From positions 1 to 64,000 of the forward strand of contig NC_010524.1 of the NCBI RefSeq assembly GCF_000019785.1: a DNA stretch of 64,000 nt, written 5' to 3'. The notes under the pieces were generated by a model. That model saw only the letters and a list, made by a program, of their open reading frames with translations, ran no database searches and was not told where the DNA came from. Positions 1 through 12,911 of the stretch are shown here, one piece after another. The position numbers were made by a program, and so were the translations under genes. This stretch comes from Leptothrix cholodnii SP-6 (GTDB lineage: Bacteria; Pseudomonadota; Gammaproteobacteria; Burkholderiales; Burkholderiaceae_C). Each line of letters starts with the position of its first letter. Position 1 is the first letter of the stretch.

Positions 1-53
1 AACCCACCTCTCGCGGACCGGCCTGTGGCTACAATCGCCCCCCTTCGGAAAAG

Positions 54-62
54 TTATCCACA
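54..62 (+). promoter_or_regulatory. DnaA box upstream of dnaA
   Basis: TTATCCACA is a perfect match to the DnaA-binding 9-mer and lies 9 bp before the dnaA start codon. A weaker inverted copy, TGTGGCTAC (7 of 9), is at 24-32. Together they suggest dnaA autoregulation and the edge of oriC, most of which would lie before position 1. The perfect box is read directly; its role is inferred from the family. Confidence 0.75.
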
Positions 63-71
63 TACAAGAAC

Positions 72-1604
<1,533 letters not shown>

Positions 1605-1717
1605 AACGCCTTCAATTCAGGCGAAAATAGCGGATTCACGCGCGCGCCCGAGGGGCGCCGTGAGCCGATGCGGCCTCCGGGCCCGCACCCACACAACGAC
1701 ACTGGTGAGACACCGAC

Positions 1718-2863
1718 ATGATCGTCCTGAAAGCAGCGCAGGAACAGGTTCTGGGCGCCCTGCAAGCGGTTTCCGGCATCGTCGAGCGACGCCACACCCT
1801 TCCGATCCTGGCCAACGTGCTGATCCGCAAGAGCGGCGGCCGCACCGAACTGACGACCAGCGACCTGGAAATCCAGGTCCGCACCGCCGCCGAACTGGGT
1901 GGTGACGAAAGCGCCTTCAGCACCACGGTCGGCGCGCGCAAGCTGATCGACATCCTGCGCATGCTGCCGTCCGACCAGATCGTGACGCTGACCGCGGCGC
2001 AGAACAAGCTCACGCTGCAAGGCGGCAAGAGCCGTTTCACGCTGCAGACGCTGCCGGCCGACGACTTCCCGCTGGTGCAGGAAGCCGCCGACTTCGGCCC
2101 CGCCTTCAGCGTGCCGCAGAAGACGCTCAAGAGCCTGATCGACCAGGTGCACTTCGCGATGGCGGTGCACGACATCCGCTACTACCTCAACGGCATCCTG
2201 TTCGTCGCCGAAGGCAAGACGCTGACGCTGGTGGCCACCGACGGCCACCGCCTGGCGCTCGCCCAGGCCACGCTCGAAGCCGAGATCCCGAAGCAGGAGG
2301 TGATCCTGCCGCGCAAGACCGTGCTCGAACTGCAGCGCCTCTTGAAGGACGACAAGGCCAGCAAGGAAGCCGCCAAGCAGGAAGGCGCCGAAGAGCCGCG
2401 CATCGAGATGCGCTTTGCCGACAACCAGGCCAAGTTCAGCTTCGGCGGCATGGAGTTCGTCACCAAGCTGGTCGAGGGCAAGTTCCCCGACTACAACCGC
2501 GTCATCCCGCGCAACCACAAGAACCACGTCACGCTCGGCCGTGCGCCGCTGCTGGCCAGCCTGCAGCGCGCCGCGATCCTGACGAGCGAGAAGTTCAAGG
2601 GCGTGCGCGTCAACTTCGAGCCCGGCACCTTGCGCATCGCCTCCAGCAATGCCGAGCAGGAAGAAGCCAAGGAAGAGCTCGAGATCGACTACGGCGGCGA
2701 CGCCATCGAGATCGGCTTCAACGTCACCTACCTGATGGACGTGCTGGCCAACGTCAACGAGGACATGGTGACGCTGTCGCTGCAGGACGCCAGCAGCTCG
2801 GCGCTGATCACCGTGCCCGAGCGCAGCGGCTTCAAGTACGTCGTGATGCCGATGCGGATTTGA
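1718..2863 (+). CDS. dnaN: DNA polymerase III beta subunit (sliding clamp)
   Basis: 381 aa; the homodimeric clamp that tethers DNA polymerase III to DNA and serves as a docking hub. It opens with the typical MIVLKAAQEQ and contains the TSDLEIQVR and ATDGHRLALAQ family motifs, ending in the conserved VVMPMRI tail that lines the partner-binding cleft. A Lys/Glu-rich insert around residues 210-230 (LKDDKASKEAAKQEGAEE) makes it slightly longer than the E. coli protein (366 aa). It lies 113 bp after dnaA; that gap holds a small inverted repeat (CGCCT at 1607, AGGCG at 1619) and a GC-rich leader. Confidence 0.98.
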   Translation: MIVLKAAQEQVLGALQAVSGIVERRHTLPILANVLIRKSGGRTELTTSDLEIQVRTAAELGGDESAFSTTVGARKLIDILRMLPSDQIVTLTAAQNKLTLQGGKSRFTLQTLPADDFPLVQEAADFGPAFSVPQKTLKSLIDQVHFAMAVHDIRYYLNGILFVAEGKTLTLVATDGHRLALAQATLEAEIPKQEVILPRKTVLELQRLLKDDKASKEAAKQEGAEEPRIEMRFADNQAKFSFGGMEFVTKLVEGKFPDYNRVIPRNHKNHVTLGRAPLLASLQRAAILTSEKFKGVRVNFEPGTLRIASSNAEQEEAKEELEIDYGGDAIEIGFNVTYLMDVLANVNEDMVTLSLQDASSSALITVPERSGFKYVVMPMRI

Positions 2864-2891
2864 GCGCCGCGCCCAGCTTCATCTCACACAC

Positions 2892-2921
2892 AAGCGGGCA
2901 CGGGCCCGCTTCCGCGTTTTT
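2892..2921 (+). terminator. Intrinsic terminator after dnaN
   Basis: A perfect 8-bp stem, AAGCGGGC (2892-2899) and GCCCGCTT (2904-2911), encloses a 4-nt loop ACGG. After a 5-nt gap it is followed by TTTTT (2917-2921). This is a classical rho-independent terminator lying between dnaN and gyrB, so gyrB is probably expressed partly from its own promoter. Confidence 0.7.
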
Positions 2922-2955
2922 ACAAGGGCCCGCACGCCGTGCCGGCACCGACTGA

Positions 2956-5559
<2,604 letters not shown>

Positions 5560-5610
5560 CCCGTGTGCTGGATCCCCAGCCTGGTGAGCGTCGAGCGGCG
5601 TGCAGCATCG

Positions 5611-5649
5611 ATGCGTTTTTCTCGAACTCATGGATCGAAAAGCACGCAT
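5611..5649. repeat. Imperfect inverted repeat after gyrB
   Basis: Arms 5611-5625 and 5635-5649 pair at about 12 of 15 positions around a 9-nt loop. The left arm carries a T-run and the right arm an A-run, so it could act as a terminator for gyrB or as a processed leader for the next gene. The remaining gap to 5755 shows no further gene. Confidence 0.4.
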
Positions 5650-5755
5650 TGTCTCGAAGTGTCCGGGGCCCAAGAATAGGGTTTGCGCGCTGCCGGGAAG
5701 TCGGCTTCGCCAGCCACGCAGGTGGTGATCCGTTTGATCAACTCAGGAGAATGAA

Positions 5756-6268
5756 TTGGGTCTTTTCGACATGTTCAAGAGCGATTCGGGCGACAAGATG
5801 ACGCCTCACCTCGCGCTCGCCACCAGCCTGCTGTACATGATGTCCGCCGACGGCGAGATGGATCATGAAGAGATCGGCCACCTGCTGTCCGTCCTGGGCG
5901 GGCAGTCCAGTGCCGATGGCACGGTGGGGGTCGGCGCCCAGAACCAGGCCCTTCTGGACAATGCGCTCAAGTACCGCAGGAAGAACCCGGTCGAGTTCTT
6001 CCTGAAGGAAGCCACTCCCCTGCTGAGCGACGCGCAGAAGATGTGCATCCTCGTGAACATGATCGACTCGTCGCTCTCGGATGGCCAGCCCGAGCCCGAG
6101 GAGCAGGCGGTGTTCGCCAAGTTCATGCAGGCCTTCGGCGTGTCGGAGACCCGCTTCCAGCCCTTCTTCGAGGTGATCGTGCTGAAGAACGACCGTTCCG
6201 TCTTCACCAAGCAGGACCACCCGAAGAACAGTTCGGGCTATCAGGTCAAGCTCAGCGTGCCCGCCTGA
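5756..6268 (+). CDS. TerB-like tellurite-resistance/stress family protein
   Basis: 170 aa. The N-terminus (MGLFDMFK) and the acidic alpha-helical core (SLLYMMSADGEMDHEEIGHLL) resemble TerB/DjlA-N-type domains, which often bind divalent metal and sit at the membrane face of stress complexes. The start is taken as TTG at 5756 because AGGAGA (5745-5750) is five bases upstream and the resulting MGLFD start is typical of the family; the ATG at 5771 is the alternative. It is a single gene between gyrB and a convergent regulator, with no ter cluster nearby, so a role in tellurite resistance should not be assumed. Confidence 0.7.
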   Translation: MGLFDMFKSDSGDKMTPHLALATSLLYMMSADGEMDHEEIGHLLSVLGGQSSADGTVGVGAQNQALLDNALKYRRKNPVEFFLKEATPLLSDAQKMCILVNMIDSSLSDGQPEPEEQAVFAKFMQAFGVSETRFQPFFEVIVLKNDRSVFTKQDHPKNSSGYQVKLSVPA

Positions 6269-6286
6269 CGCGGGCAGGCCCGCCGT

Positions 6287-7186
6287 TCACCCGCGCAGCA
6301 GCTTGCCGCGCGCGGCGCTGGTGACGGCCACCACGCAGGGATGCGTGATGCGCCGCTCGGCCGAGATGGCGTAGAACTCCTCCACCAGTTCCTCGGTGCG
6401 GCCGATGGTGTCGACGCCGTACTGCGCCTGCGTCTCGGCCTCCAGCACGGTGGGCGACATGAACACGCCGCGGCCCTCGCTGCCGAAGGCCTTCATCAGC
6501 GCGGCGTCGTCGAACTCGGCGATCGCGCGCGGCCGCAGGTGCTGCTCGGCCAGCCAGGTGTCGAGCCGGCGCCGCATGGCCGAGGCCGGCCCCTGCAGCA
6601 GCATCGGCGCACCGTCCAGGCACTGCGGAAACGGGCCCTGGAGCTGGCGCGCCAGTTCCGGCGTGGCGAAGAAGCTCGTCGCCGTGGAGCCGAGCGTGTG
6701 GTTGAAGGCCCGGATGCTGAGCTGGCGGCCCATCGGCTCGTCGGCGATCACGAGGTCGAGCCGGTGCACCGCCAGCTGCGCCAGCAGATCCTGGAACTTG
6801 CCTTCATGGCAGATCAGCCGCACGTGCGCCGCGGCGTCCAGCGCCGGCTCGATGAGGCGGTAGGCGATCGCCTTGGGCACCGAGTCGGCGATGCCGACCC
6901 GAAAGCTCAGCACTTGCTGGCCGCTGCGCGTGCTGCCGATCACCGTCTCCAGTTCGTCGGCGATGGCGAACAGCTGATCGGCGTAACCGAGCGCGACCCG
7001 CCCCTCGTCGGTCAGCTCCAGCCCCCGGCCCTGCTTGCGAAAGAGCGCGCAGCCCAGCCGTTCTTCCAGCTGCTTGATCTGCGCCGACAGGGTCTGCGGG
7101 GTGATGTGCAGCTGTTCACCGGCGCGCACGATGCCGCCGGCCTTGGCGGCGACCCAGAAGTAGTGCAGGTGCTTGAAATTGAGCAT
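6287..7186 (-). CDS. LysR-family regulator, NhaR-like
   Basis: 299 aa. The N-terminal helix-turn-helix (residues 1-60, MLNFKHLHYFWVAAKAGGIV, then LHITPQTLSAQIKQLEERLG) and effector domain match the NhaR subgroup, including FRVGIADSVPKAIAYRLIEPAL. In E. coli NhaR activates the Na+/H+ antiporter gene nhaA in response to Na+. No antiporter gene is next to it here; its 5' neighbour on the same strand is a DUF2322 gene 43 bp upstream, so the target is unknown. The assignment to LysR is firm; the NhaR subgroup rests on motif resemblance. Confidence 0.85.
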   Translation of the reverse strand: MLNFKHLHYFWVAAKAGGIVRAGEQLHITPQTLSAQIKQLEERLGCALFRKQGRGLELTDEGRVALGYADQLFAIADELETVIGSTRSGQQVLSFRVGIADSVPKAIAYRLIEPALDAAAHVRLICHEGKFQDLLAQLAVHRLDLVIADEPMGRQLSIRAFNHTLGSTATSFFATPELARQLQGPFPQCLDGAPMLLQGPASAMRRRLDTWLAEQHLRPRAIAEFDDAALMKAFGSEGRGVFMSPTVLEAETQAQYGVDTIGRTEELVEEFYAISAERRITHPCVVAVTSAARGKLLRG

Positions 7187-7229
7187 GGCGCGGCAATGCG
7201 GCGACGCGGGCGTTTGGCCAGTCGCCCGC

Positions 7230-7544
7230 TCAGGCCGGCAGCAGCCGCACCGTGTAGGTCGCGGCCTGCGCGATGCAGCCGATCAGCCGGTCGATGTTGG
7301 GATGTCTGCCCGGATGCGCGTGCGCGTCTGCGGTGTGCTCGGCGTACAGCTGCAGCCCTTCGACTGCGGCGGCCGGCGTGATGGCACCGTGGCGCTGCGC
7401 CAGCGCGGCATAGACCGCCACCGAGCCGGCCTGGCCGGGCCGGTTCTCGAGCGTGGCCACCACCTGGCCCGCGGCATCGAGCAGTTGCAGGCCGGCGAGA
7501 TGCGCCACCGGGGGCAGCTGTTTCAGGGTGTCGGCGAAGGTCAT
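7230..7544 (-). CDS. DUF2322 family protein
   Basis: 104 aa conserved small protein without assigned function. It has the family pattern MTFADTLKQLPPVAHLAGL, ENRPGQAGS and EHTADAHAHPGRHPNIDRL. No signal peptide or membrane segment is seen, so it is probably cytoplasmic. It lies 43 bp before the NhaR-like regulator on the same strand and may be co-transcribed with it. Family recognition is from memory of the domain; no role is inferred. Confidence 0.75.
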   Translation of the reverse strand: MTFADTLKQLPPVAHLAGLQLLDAAGQVVATLENRPGQAGSVAVYAALAQRHGAITPAAAVEGLQLYAEHTADAHAHPGRHPNIDRLIGCIAQAATYTVRLLPA

Positions 7545-7593
7545 GGCGCGGCGAGACGGAAGTGACAGGGACCGGCATTGTCGCCAGCGCCGC

Positions 7594-8796
7594 TCAGGGC
7601 TGCGGCGGGCCGGGCGGGTCCAGGAAGGCCAGCGTGTGGCGCGGCGGCTGGCCGGCCTGCTGCAGAAGCCGGTTGATCTCGCGCTTGAGCTCGATCATGT
7701 CGATCTCGCGCCCCACCGTCGCCTGGTTGAAGCGCTCGAGTTCGGCATTGCGGCGGGCCAGTTCCTCGGCCTGGTGGCGCAGCGTCTCTTCGGTGTCCTT
7801 GATGGCGGTGATGTCCTCGGCGATGCCGCCGATCATGCGCGTGTGGCCCTGTTCGTCGACGATCACGTTCTTGCGGTCGGAGATCCAGCGCACGCTGCCG
7901 TCGGGTCGCACGATGCGGTACTCGGCGCTCGATCGGCCTTCGGTCTTCAGCCGCGCGCCCGACGCGGTCGCCAGCGCGCGGTCGTCCGGGTGGACGCACG
8001 CGAGCCACAGGCCCGGCCGGCGCAGGAATTCGTCGCTGCTGACGCCGTAGATGCGCTCGATCGCCGGGCTCACGTACAGCACGTTGCCGCCGTCGGCGCT
8101 GGCCAGCCACAGCACCTCGCCGAGGCTCTGGTGCAGCTGGCGGAACTGCTGCTCCTGGTTTTCCATCGCCTGCTTGAGCAGCATGTCGCGCGTGATGTCG
8201 ATGGCCATCGCCATCACGGCGGTGCCGCCGTCGAAGGGCACCGGATGCACGCTGACCTGCGCGTAGATCACCTCGCCCGACTTCTTGCGGTGCCGCACCA
8301 CGCCGACATCGGGCGAGCCCTGCAGCGACGAGCCGGCCGGCTCGTGCCGGTGCGCGAGGTCCTCGGGCGCGCGGATGTCGGCCAGCGTCATGCGCCCGAA
8401 CTCGTCGGCGCTGTAGCCGTAGTGCAGGATCGCCGCGTCGTTGACCTTCAGGAACGCCAGGCCGCGCGAGTCGAGCAGCCACATCGGCTGCGGGTGGCGC
8501 ATGAAGAGGTCCTGCACGCGCAGTTCGCTCGAGCGCGCCTGCCGGTCGGCCCGCATCAGCCGCAGATGACCCGACCGTACCAGCACCGCCAGGCCGACGG
8601 CCGTGATCAGCACGTAGAACAGGCCCTTGTAGCGCTGCGCCACCTCGAGCCAGCCGGGCTCGGTCGACACCGCCGACACGGCCGCGTCCGACAACAGGAT
8701 CCAGGCGATCCCGAACGCCGCATAGGCCGCGCCGATGCCCAAGGCGAGGCGCAACGCACCGCGTCTCTCGGGCGACTCCGAACCTTCGTGCAACAT
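7594..8796 (-). CDS. Membrane PAS-domain sensor lacking an output domain
   Basis: 400 aa using the ATG at 8796 (MLHEGSESPERRG); the reading frame stays open further upstream, but that stretch is Arg-rich shadow sequence. Two membrane segments (about 15-40 and 60-85) are followed by PAS 1 (LFMRHPQPMWLLDSRG) and PAS 2 (LHQSLGEVLWLASADGGN) with a PAC motif (EYRIVRPDGSVRWI), then a coiled coil ending in RNAELERFNQATVGREIDMI. That last motif usually links PAS domains to a kinase or stands at the C-terminus of sensors that act by protein contact. No HATPase, GGDEF, EAL or HTH follows. It is divergent from the L,D-transpeptidase gene. Confidence 0.8.
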   Translation of the reverse strand: MLHEGSESPERRGALRLALGIGAAYAAFGIAWILLSDAAVSAVSTEPGWLEVAQRYKGLFYVLITAVGLAVLVRSGHLRLMRADRQARSSELRVQDLFMRHPQPMWLLDSRGLAFLKVNDAAILHYGYSADEFGRMTLADIRAPEDLAHRHEPAGSSLQGSPDVGVVRHRKKSGEVIYAQVSVHPVPFDGGTAVMAMAIDITRDMLLKQAMENQEQQFRQLHQSLGEVLWLASADGGNVLYVSPAIERIYGVSSDEFLRRPGLWLACVHPDDRALATASGARLKTEGRSSAEYRIVRPDGSVRWISDRKNVIVDEQGHTRMIGGIAEDITAIKDTEETLRHQAEELARRNAELERFNQATVGREIDMIELKREINRLLQQAGQPPRHTLAFLDPPGPPQP

Positions 8797-8900
8797 GAAC
8801 TCCTCGAGCGCCGGTGACGACCGGAGCGGTCTGGCGATTTTCGATGATCGCCCCGGATCCGACCTTGCCACGAATCCGCGCGCTGCCACACTGCCGACGC

Positions 8901-10451
8901 ATGAACATCCTGCCCACCGGTCGCCGCCTGGTCTTCGTGCTGTGCATCGCCGTGGCCGGGCTCGGCGGCGCCGGCACGGCCGATGCGGTGATGGCGTCGG
9001 CGTGGTTCGACGGCGGACGCCCGGGCGCACAGGCGCAGCAGGCGGTGGCCCTGCTGGCCGATGCCGCCTCCGACGGCCTGGAGCCGCAGGACTACGACGC
9101 CGCGGCCCTGCAGCGCGCGGTCGCGCTGGCGGCGCAGGGCCCGGGGCTCGATGCGGCGGCGCAGTCGGGCCTGGGCGATGCCCTGAGTGCGGCGATGCAG
9201 CGCTTCCTGGCCGATCTGCACGACGGGCGCATCGCCCCGCGGCAGGTCCACGCCCGCTTCGACGTGCCGCGTGGCGCGGCCTTCGATCCGGCCGCCGTGC
9301 TGGGCGCCGCGCTGGCCGGACAACGCCTGCCGCAGGCGGTGCGCGAGGCGGCGCCGCGCCTGCCGCTGTACGAGCAGCTGCGCCAGGCGCTGGCGCAGTA
9401 CCGCGCGCTCGGCGAGCACCCCGCCTGGGCGCAGAAGCTGCCGCCGCTGCGCGGGCGCAAGCTCGAGCCGCTGCAGGCCTGGGACGGCCTGCCGCTGCTG
9501 GCCGGGCGGCTGCAGGTGCTGGGTGACCTTCCGGCCGATGTGCCGGTGCCGGTGCGTCACGAAGGCGCGCTGGTCGCGGCGGTGCAGGCCTTCCAGCGCC
9601 GCCACGGCCTGGGCGACGACGGCGTCGTCGGCCGCGCCACGCTGGCCGCGCTGGCCGTCACCCCGGCGCAGCGCGCCCGCCAGATCGCGCTGACGCTCGA
9701 GCGCCTGCGCTGGACGCCGCTGCAGCTGGGCCCGCGCATGATCGTCGTCAACGTGCCCGAGTTCGTGCTGCGCGCCTACGAGACCCGCGACGACCGCATC
9801 GACGTCCGGCTCGAGATGAAGGTGATCGTCGGCAAGGCACTCGACACCCCGACGCCGCTGTTCACCGAGGAGATGCGCTTCATCGAGTTCAGCCCCTACT
9901 GGAACGTGCCGCGCTCGATCGCCGGTGCCGAGCTGGTGCCGCGGCTGCAGAGCGAGCCGGCCTACTTCACGCGCCAGGGTTTCGAGTTCGTCGGCCGCGA
10001 CGGCCGGGTCTCGGCCGGCTTCGGCGACGAACAGCTCGACGCGGTGCTGCGCGGCGAGCTGCGCATCCGCCAGCGGCCCGGGCCGAACAACGCGCTGGGC
10101 GACATCAAGTTCGTGTTTCCGAACAACGACGCGATCTACCTGCACCACACGCCGTCGCCCGGCCTGTTCGAGCGCGACCGGCGCGATTTCAGCCACGGCT
10201 GCATCCGCGTCCAGGAGCCGGTGGCGCTGGCGAAGTTCGTGCTGCAGGATCAGCCCGGATGGGACGAGGCCCGCATCGTCGAGGCGATGGCGCGCGGCCA
10301 ATCGCGCACCCTGCGGCTGGACCGGCCGGTGCCGGTGCTGATCGCCTACGGCACGGTGCTGGTCAGGCAGGGGCGGCCGCATTTCCTGGCCGACGTCTAC
10401 GGCAACGACCAGCTGCTCGACGAGGCCCTGCGCAAGCGTCGCCGGCGCTAA
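8901..10451 (+). CDS. L,D-transpeptidase, YcbB/LdtD type
   Basis: 516 aa from ATG 8901 (MNILPTGRRLVFVL), which gives a clean signal peptide ending near TADA; an in-frame ATG at 8814 exists but adds a non-signal extension. The mature protein has an N-terminal YcbB-type scaffold domain, a peptidoglycan-binding repeat (VQAFQRRHGLGDDGVVGRAT) and a YkuD catalytic domain with the nucleophile motif SHGCIR. These periplasmic enzymes make 3-3 cross-links in peptidoglycan. The next gene is a YcbK-like protein, the same pairing as ycbB-ycbK in E. coli. Catalytic His and Cys are both present (HHTPSPG, SHGC). Confidence 0.93.
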   Translation: MNILPTGRRLVFVLCIAVAGLGGAGTADAVMASAWFDGGRPGAQAQQAVALLADAASDGLEPQDYDAAALQRAVALAAQGPGLDAAAQSGLGDALSAAMQRFLADLHDGRIAPRQVHARFDVPRGAAFDPAAVLGAALAGQRLPQAVREAAPRLPLYEQLRQALAQYRALGEHPAWAQKLPPLRGRKLEPLQAWDGLPLLAGRLQVLGDLPADVPVPVRHEGALVAAVQAFQRRHGLGDDGVVGRATLAALAVTPAQRARQIALTLERLRWTPLQLGPRMIVVNVPEFVLRAYETRDDRIDVRLEMKVIVGKALDTPTPLFTEEMRFIEFSPYWNVPRSIAGAELVPRLQSEPAYFTRQGFEFVGRDGRVSAGFGDEQLDAVLRGELRIRQRPGPNNALGDIKFVFPNNDAIYLHHTPSPGLFERDRRDFSHGCIRVQEPVALAKFVLQDQPGWDEARIVEAMARGQSRTLRLDRPVPVLIAYGTVLVRQGRPHFLADVYGNDQLLDEALRKRRRR

Positions 10452-10500
10452 CCCGAGCGTGGCGGGCGGGTACTGGCCGGGTGACAGAATCCGCGGCACC

Positions 10501-11118
10501 ATGCAGTACCACCGCCCCCATCCCCCCGTTCACGCCCACGCGCACGCCCACGCCCGCCCCGCCACACGTCGCCGGTTCCTGCGCCATGCGGGTGCGCTGG
10601 CGCTGGCTGGTGCCGTGCCGGTCGCGCTGGCGGCACCGGCCCGCACGAGCGCCGCGACCGGCCTGGGTGGCGCGCGCGAGCTGGCCCTGCACCACACCCA
10701 CACCGGCGAGCGCATTGCGCTGGCCTATGCGGTCGACGACCGCTACGTGCCCGAGGCGCTGGGGGCGCTGAACCACTTCCTGCGTGACCACTACAGCGGC
10801 CAGGTCGGCACGATCGCGCCGCCGCTGTTCGACCAGCTGCACCGCCTGCACCAGGTGCTCGGCGCGGCGCAGCCGTTCCAGGTGATCTCGGGCTACCGCT
10901 GCCCCGAGACCAACAACACGCTGCGCCTGACCCGCGGCGGCGGCGGCGTCGCCAAGCGCAGCCTGCACATGGACGGCCGCGCGATCGACGTGCGCCTGCC
11001 CGGCGTGCCACTGGCCGATCTGCGCGACGCGGCGCTGTCGCTGGGCGCGGGCGGCGTCGGCTATTACCCGGGCCAGCAGTTCGTGCACCTCGACAACGGC
11101 CCGGTGCGCCGCTGGTGA
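10501..11118 (+). CDS. YcbK/DUF882-family peptidase, Tat-exported
   Basis: 205 aa. A twin-arginine signal (TRRRFLRHAGALALAGAVPV, residues about 21-40) follows a His/Pro/Ala-rich head (HPPVHAHAHAHARP). The mature part has the M15-like metal-binding pattern: ISGYRCPETNN, SLHMDGRAIDVR and FVHLDNGPVRRW, giving His, Asp and His ligands. Such proteins are D,D- or L,D-carboxypeptidase relatives acting on peptidoglycan. It lies 49 bp after the L,D-transpeptidase gene and is probably in one operon with it. The start at 10501 is chosen because it places the Tat motif close to the N-terminus. Confidence 0.88.
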   Translation: MQYHRPHPPVHAHAHAHARPATRRRFLRHAGALALAGAVPVALAAPARTSAATGLGGARELALHHTHTGERIALAYAVDDRYVPEALGALNHFLRDHYSGQVGTIAPPLFDQLHRLHQVLGAAQPFQVISGYRCPETNNTLRLTRGGGGVAKRSLHMDGRAIDVRLPGVPLADLRDAALSLGAGGVGYYPGQQFVHLDNGPVRRW

Positions 11119-11126
11119 TGTGGCGC

Positions 11127-11168
11127 GGGTGACGCGACCCGGGTGATGCGACCCGGGTGATGCGACGC
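11127..11168. repeat. 14-bp tandem repeat, about three units
   Basis: The unit GGGTGATGCGACCC (first copy GGGTGACGCGACCC) is repeated at 11127, 11141 and, partially, 11155. It fills the short gap between the 3' ends of two convergent genes. It could fold as a GC-rich bidirectional stop signal, since GGGT and ACCC are complementary, but there is no T-run. Confidence 0.7.
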
Positions 11169-11179
11169 CGACGGCCCCG

Positions 11180-11935
11180 TCAGCGGTCGTTCCGGACCAG
11201 CTCGATGCGCCGCCGCAGGCGCTGTGCCTCGGCGCTGTCGCCGGCGTTTTCGGCCCGCTGCGCCTGCACGTTCAGCCAGGCCAGCAAGGGCCGCCGCCAG
11301 CCTTGTGCCGACGCGGTATCGGCCGCCACCGCGATCACCGCCGGGCTCGCCTGGCCGGCCTGGAACAGCACCGCCACCGCGATCAGCCGCGCCAGCGGAT
11401 CGTCGATCTTCTGCAGGCTGGCGGCGGACGGGCCGGGTGCGCTGCGCCCACCACGCCGCGCCGACGCCACCGCCGCGGCGGCATCGCGCTGGGCCGACGG
11501 CAGGTGCGCGATGTCGTCGGCCGACAGCGGCATCGCGGCCAGGTGGTCGGCGTAGGCGCGCCCGGCCGGGTCGGCATCGGCACGCAGGCGCTCGAAGCCC
11601 TCGCAGGGCCCGAACATCAGCCCGGCGACCTGGGCGGCGCAGCGGATCAGCTCGGCGCGAGCCATCAGCGCCGGGTTGCCGGTGCGGGCGATCTCGCTGC
11701 GCGCCCGCGCGAAGTCCTGCGCCTCGGCCCGGCTGTCGCCCGACAGGTGGGCCTCGACCGCGCGGTCGAGCGCCTGGCGGGCGTTGCCCTGCCAGGCCGG
11801 CGGCGGCGGCCCGCCGGCGCAGGCGGCCAGCAGCAGCACGGCCGATGACAGCGCCGCCCGCGCCATGCCGCGGTGGCGCCGGTGCGATTGAGAGGCCGGT
11901 TGCGGTCGAGGACGGGATCGCGGGGTGTCGGTCAT
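11180..11935 (-). CDS. Lipoprotein encoded downstream of mlaED
   Basis: 251 aa. The start at 11935 overlaps the mlaD stop as ATGA, implying translational coupling. A basic leader is followed by a hydrophobic stretch and the lipobox LLAAC (Cys near residue 38), so it should be a membrane-anchored lipoprotein. The mature part is Ala-rich and helical, with TPR-like repeats, and I recognise no catalytic motif. Its position suggests an accessory role in the MlaED-type lipid transporter. It does not look like PqiC/ABC-auxiliary lipoproteins, so the function is unassigned. Confidence 0.75.
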   Translation of the reverse strand: MTDTPRSRPRPQPASQSHRRHRGMARAALSSAVLLLAACAGGPPPPAWQGNARQALDRAVEAHLSGDSRAEAQDFARARSEIARTGNPALMARAELIRCAAQVAGLMFGPCEGFERLRADADPAGRAYADHLAAMPLSADDIAHLPSAQRDAAAAVASARRGGRSAPGPSAASLQKIDDPLARLIAVAVLFQAGQASPAVIAVAADTASAQGWRRPLLAWLNVQAQRAENAGDSAEAQRLRRRIELVRNDR

Positions 11936-12906
11936 CGCAGCTTCAGCTCCGTGTCGCGCGCGAACGGCCATTTGCGGTTCAGCTCGTCGACCAGTTGTTC
12001 GACCTTGCGCAGCGTGGCGTCGACCTCGCTGCGCAGCGCGCCGAGGTCGGTGGTGGCCTCGCGCGCGTTGCCGGCGATGGCCTGGGCCTCGACCAGCAGG
12101 GCGTCGACCTTCTGCAGCGTCGCCCGCGTGTCGCCGAGCAGGGCATTCAACTGGCCGATGGCGGCGCGGCTTTCGTGCACCACGCCGTCGGGGCCGAGCA
12201 CCTGCGCGTCGGCCTTGACGGCGATGCCGTCGAGCCGCGCCAGCAGCGTGTTGACACGCCCCAGCGCGGCGCTGACCTGGCGCGCGTCGGCCTCGTTGCC
12301 GAGCAGCGCGCCGACCGCACCGCGCGGGCCGGCGAGGCGCTCGGCGAAGGTCTGCACCTGCGTCAGGCTGCCGGCCAGCGCACCGTCGGCGGCGGTCAGC
12401 TGGGTGAGGTTCTGGATCAGCGCACGGGCGTCGGACACCAGCCGCGGCAGCTCGGCGGTGGCGTCGCCCACCAGCACCCGGCGCTCGGCGCCGTCGGCCA
12501 GCGGCGGGTCGGTCAGCACGCCGCTGTAGGCCTTCAGGCTGGCGCCGCCGACGAGGCTGCGCACGAGGGTGAACACGCTGGTCTCGCGCAGCCAGTGGGC
12601 GTCCTTGCGCGGCACGTCGATCACGACCCGGGCGCTGCCGTCGGCGGCCAGCTCGATGCGGCGCACCCGGCCGATCGGAAAGCCCGAGAACGTCAGGTCC
12701 ATGCCGACCCGCACGCCTTCGGAGTCGTCGGCCACCAGCACCACGCGCTGGGTCGGCTCGAAGGTGCCGCGCGCGTACATCAGGTAGAGCGCGGTGCCCG
12801 CCACCAGCGCGACGAACAGCGCCAGCAGCAGCGTCGCCTTGAACGCGAGCGCGGGCTCGGGGGCCGGCGGCGGTGCGGGCAGGTCGGGTGATCGGTCGTC
12901 CGGCAT
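11932..12906 (-). CDS. MlaD/MCE-domain lipid transport protein
   Basis: 324 aa. A Pro-rich cytoplasmic head (to about residue 20) and one membrane segment (LLLALFVALVAGTALYLMYA) precede an MCE domain (residues about 45-130: GMDLTFSGFPIGRVRRIEL) and a long helical C-terminal region. MCE proteins form periplasmic rings or tubes that carry phospholipids between the membranes. The ATG at 12906 lies 5 bp after the mlaE stop. The C-terminal ~180 residues are predicted helical, which fits needle-like MCE proteins rather than short E. coli MlaD. Confidence 0.88.
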   Translation of the reverse strand: MPDDRSPDLPAPPPAPEPALAFKATLLLALFVALVAGTALYLMYARGTFEPTQRVVLVADDSEGVRVGMDLTFSGFPIGRVRRIELAADGSARVVIDVPRKDAHWLRETSVFTLVRSLVGGASLKAYSGVLTDPPLADGAERRVLVGDATAELPRLVSDARALIQNLTQLTAADGALAGSLTQVQTFAERLAGPRGAVGALLGNEADARQVSAALGRVNTLLARLDGIAVKADAQVLGPDGVVHESRAAIGQLNALLGDTRATLQKVDALLVEAQAIAGNAREATTDLGALRSEVDATLRKVEQLVDELNRKWPFARDTELKLR

Positions 12907-12911
12907 GGCGT

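Noticed and set aside
10459..10500. Earlier start for the YcbK-like protein
   Set aside because: It would push the Tat motif far from the N-terminus and lies in the intergenic gap.
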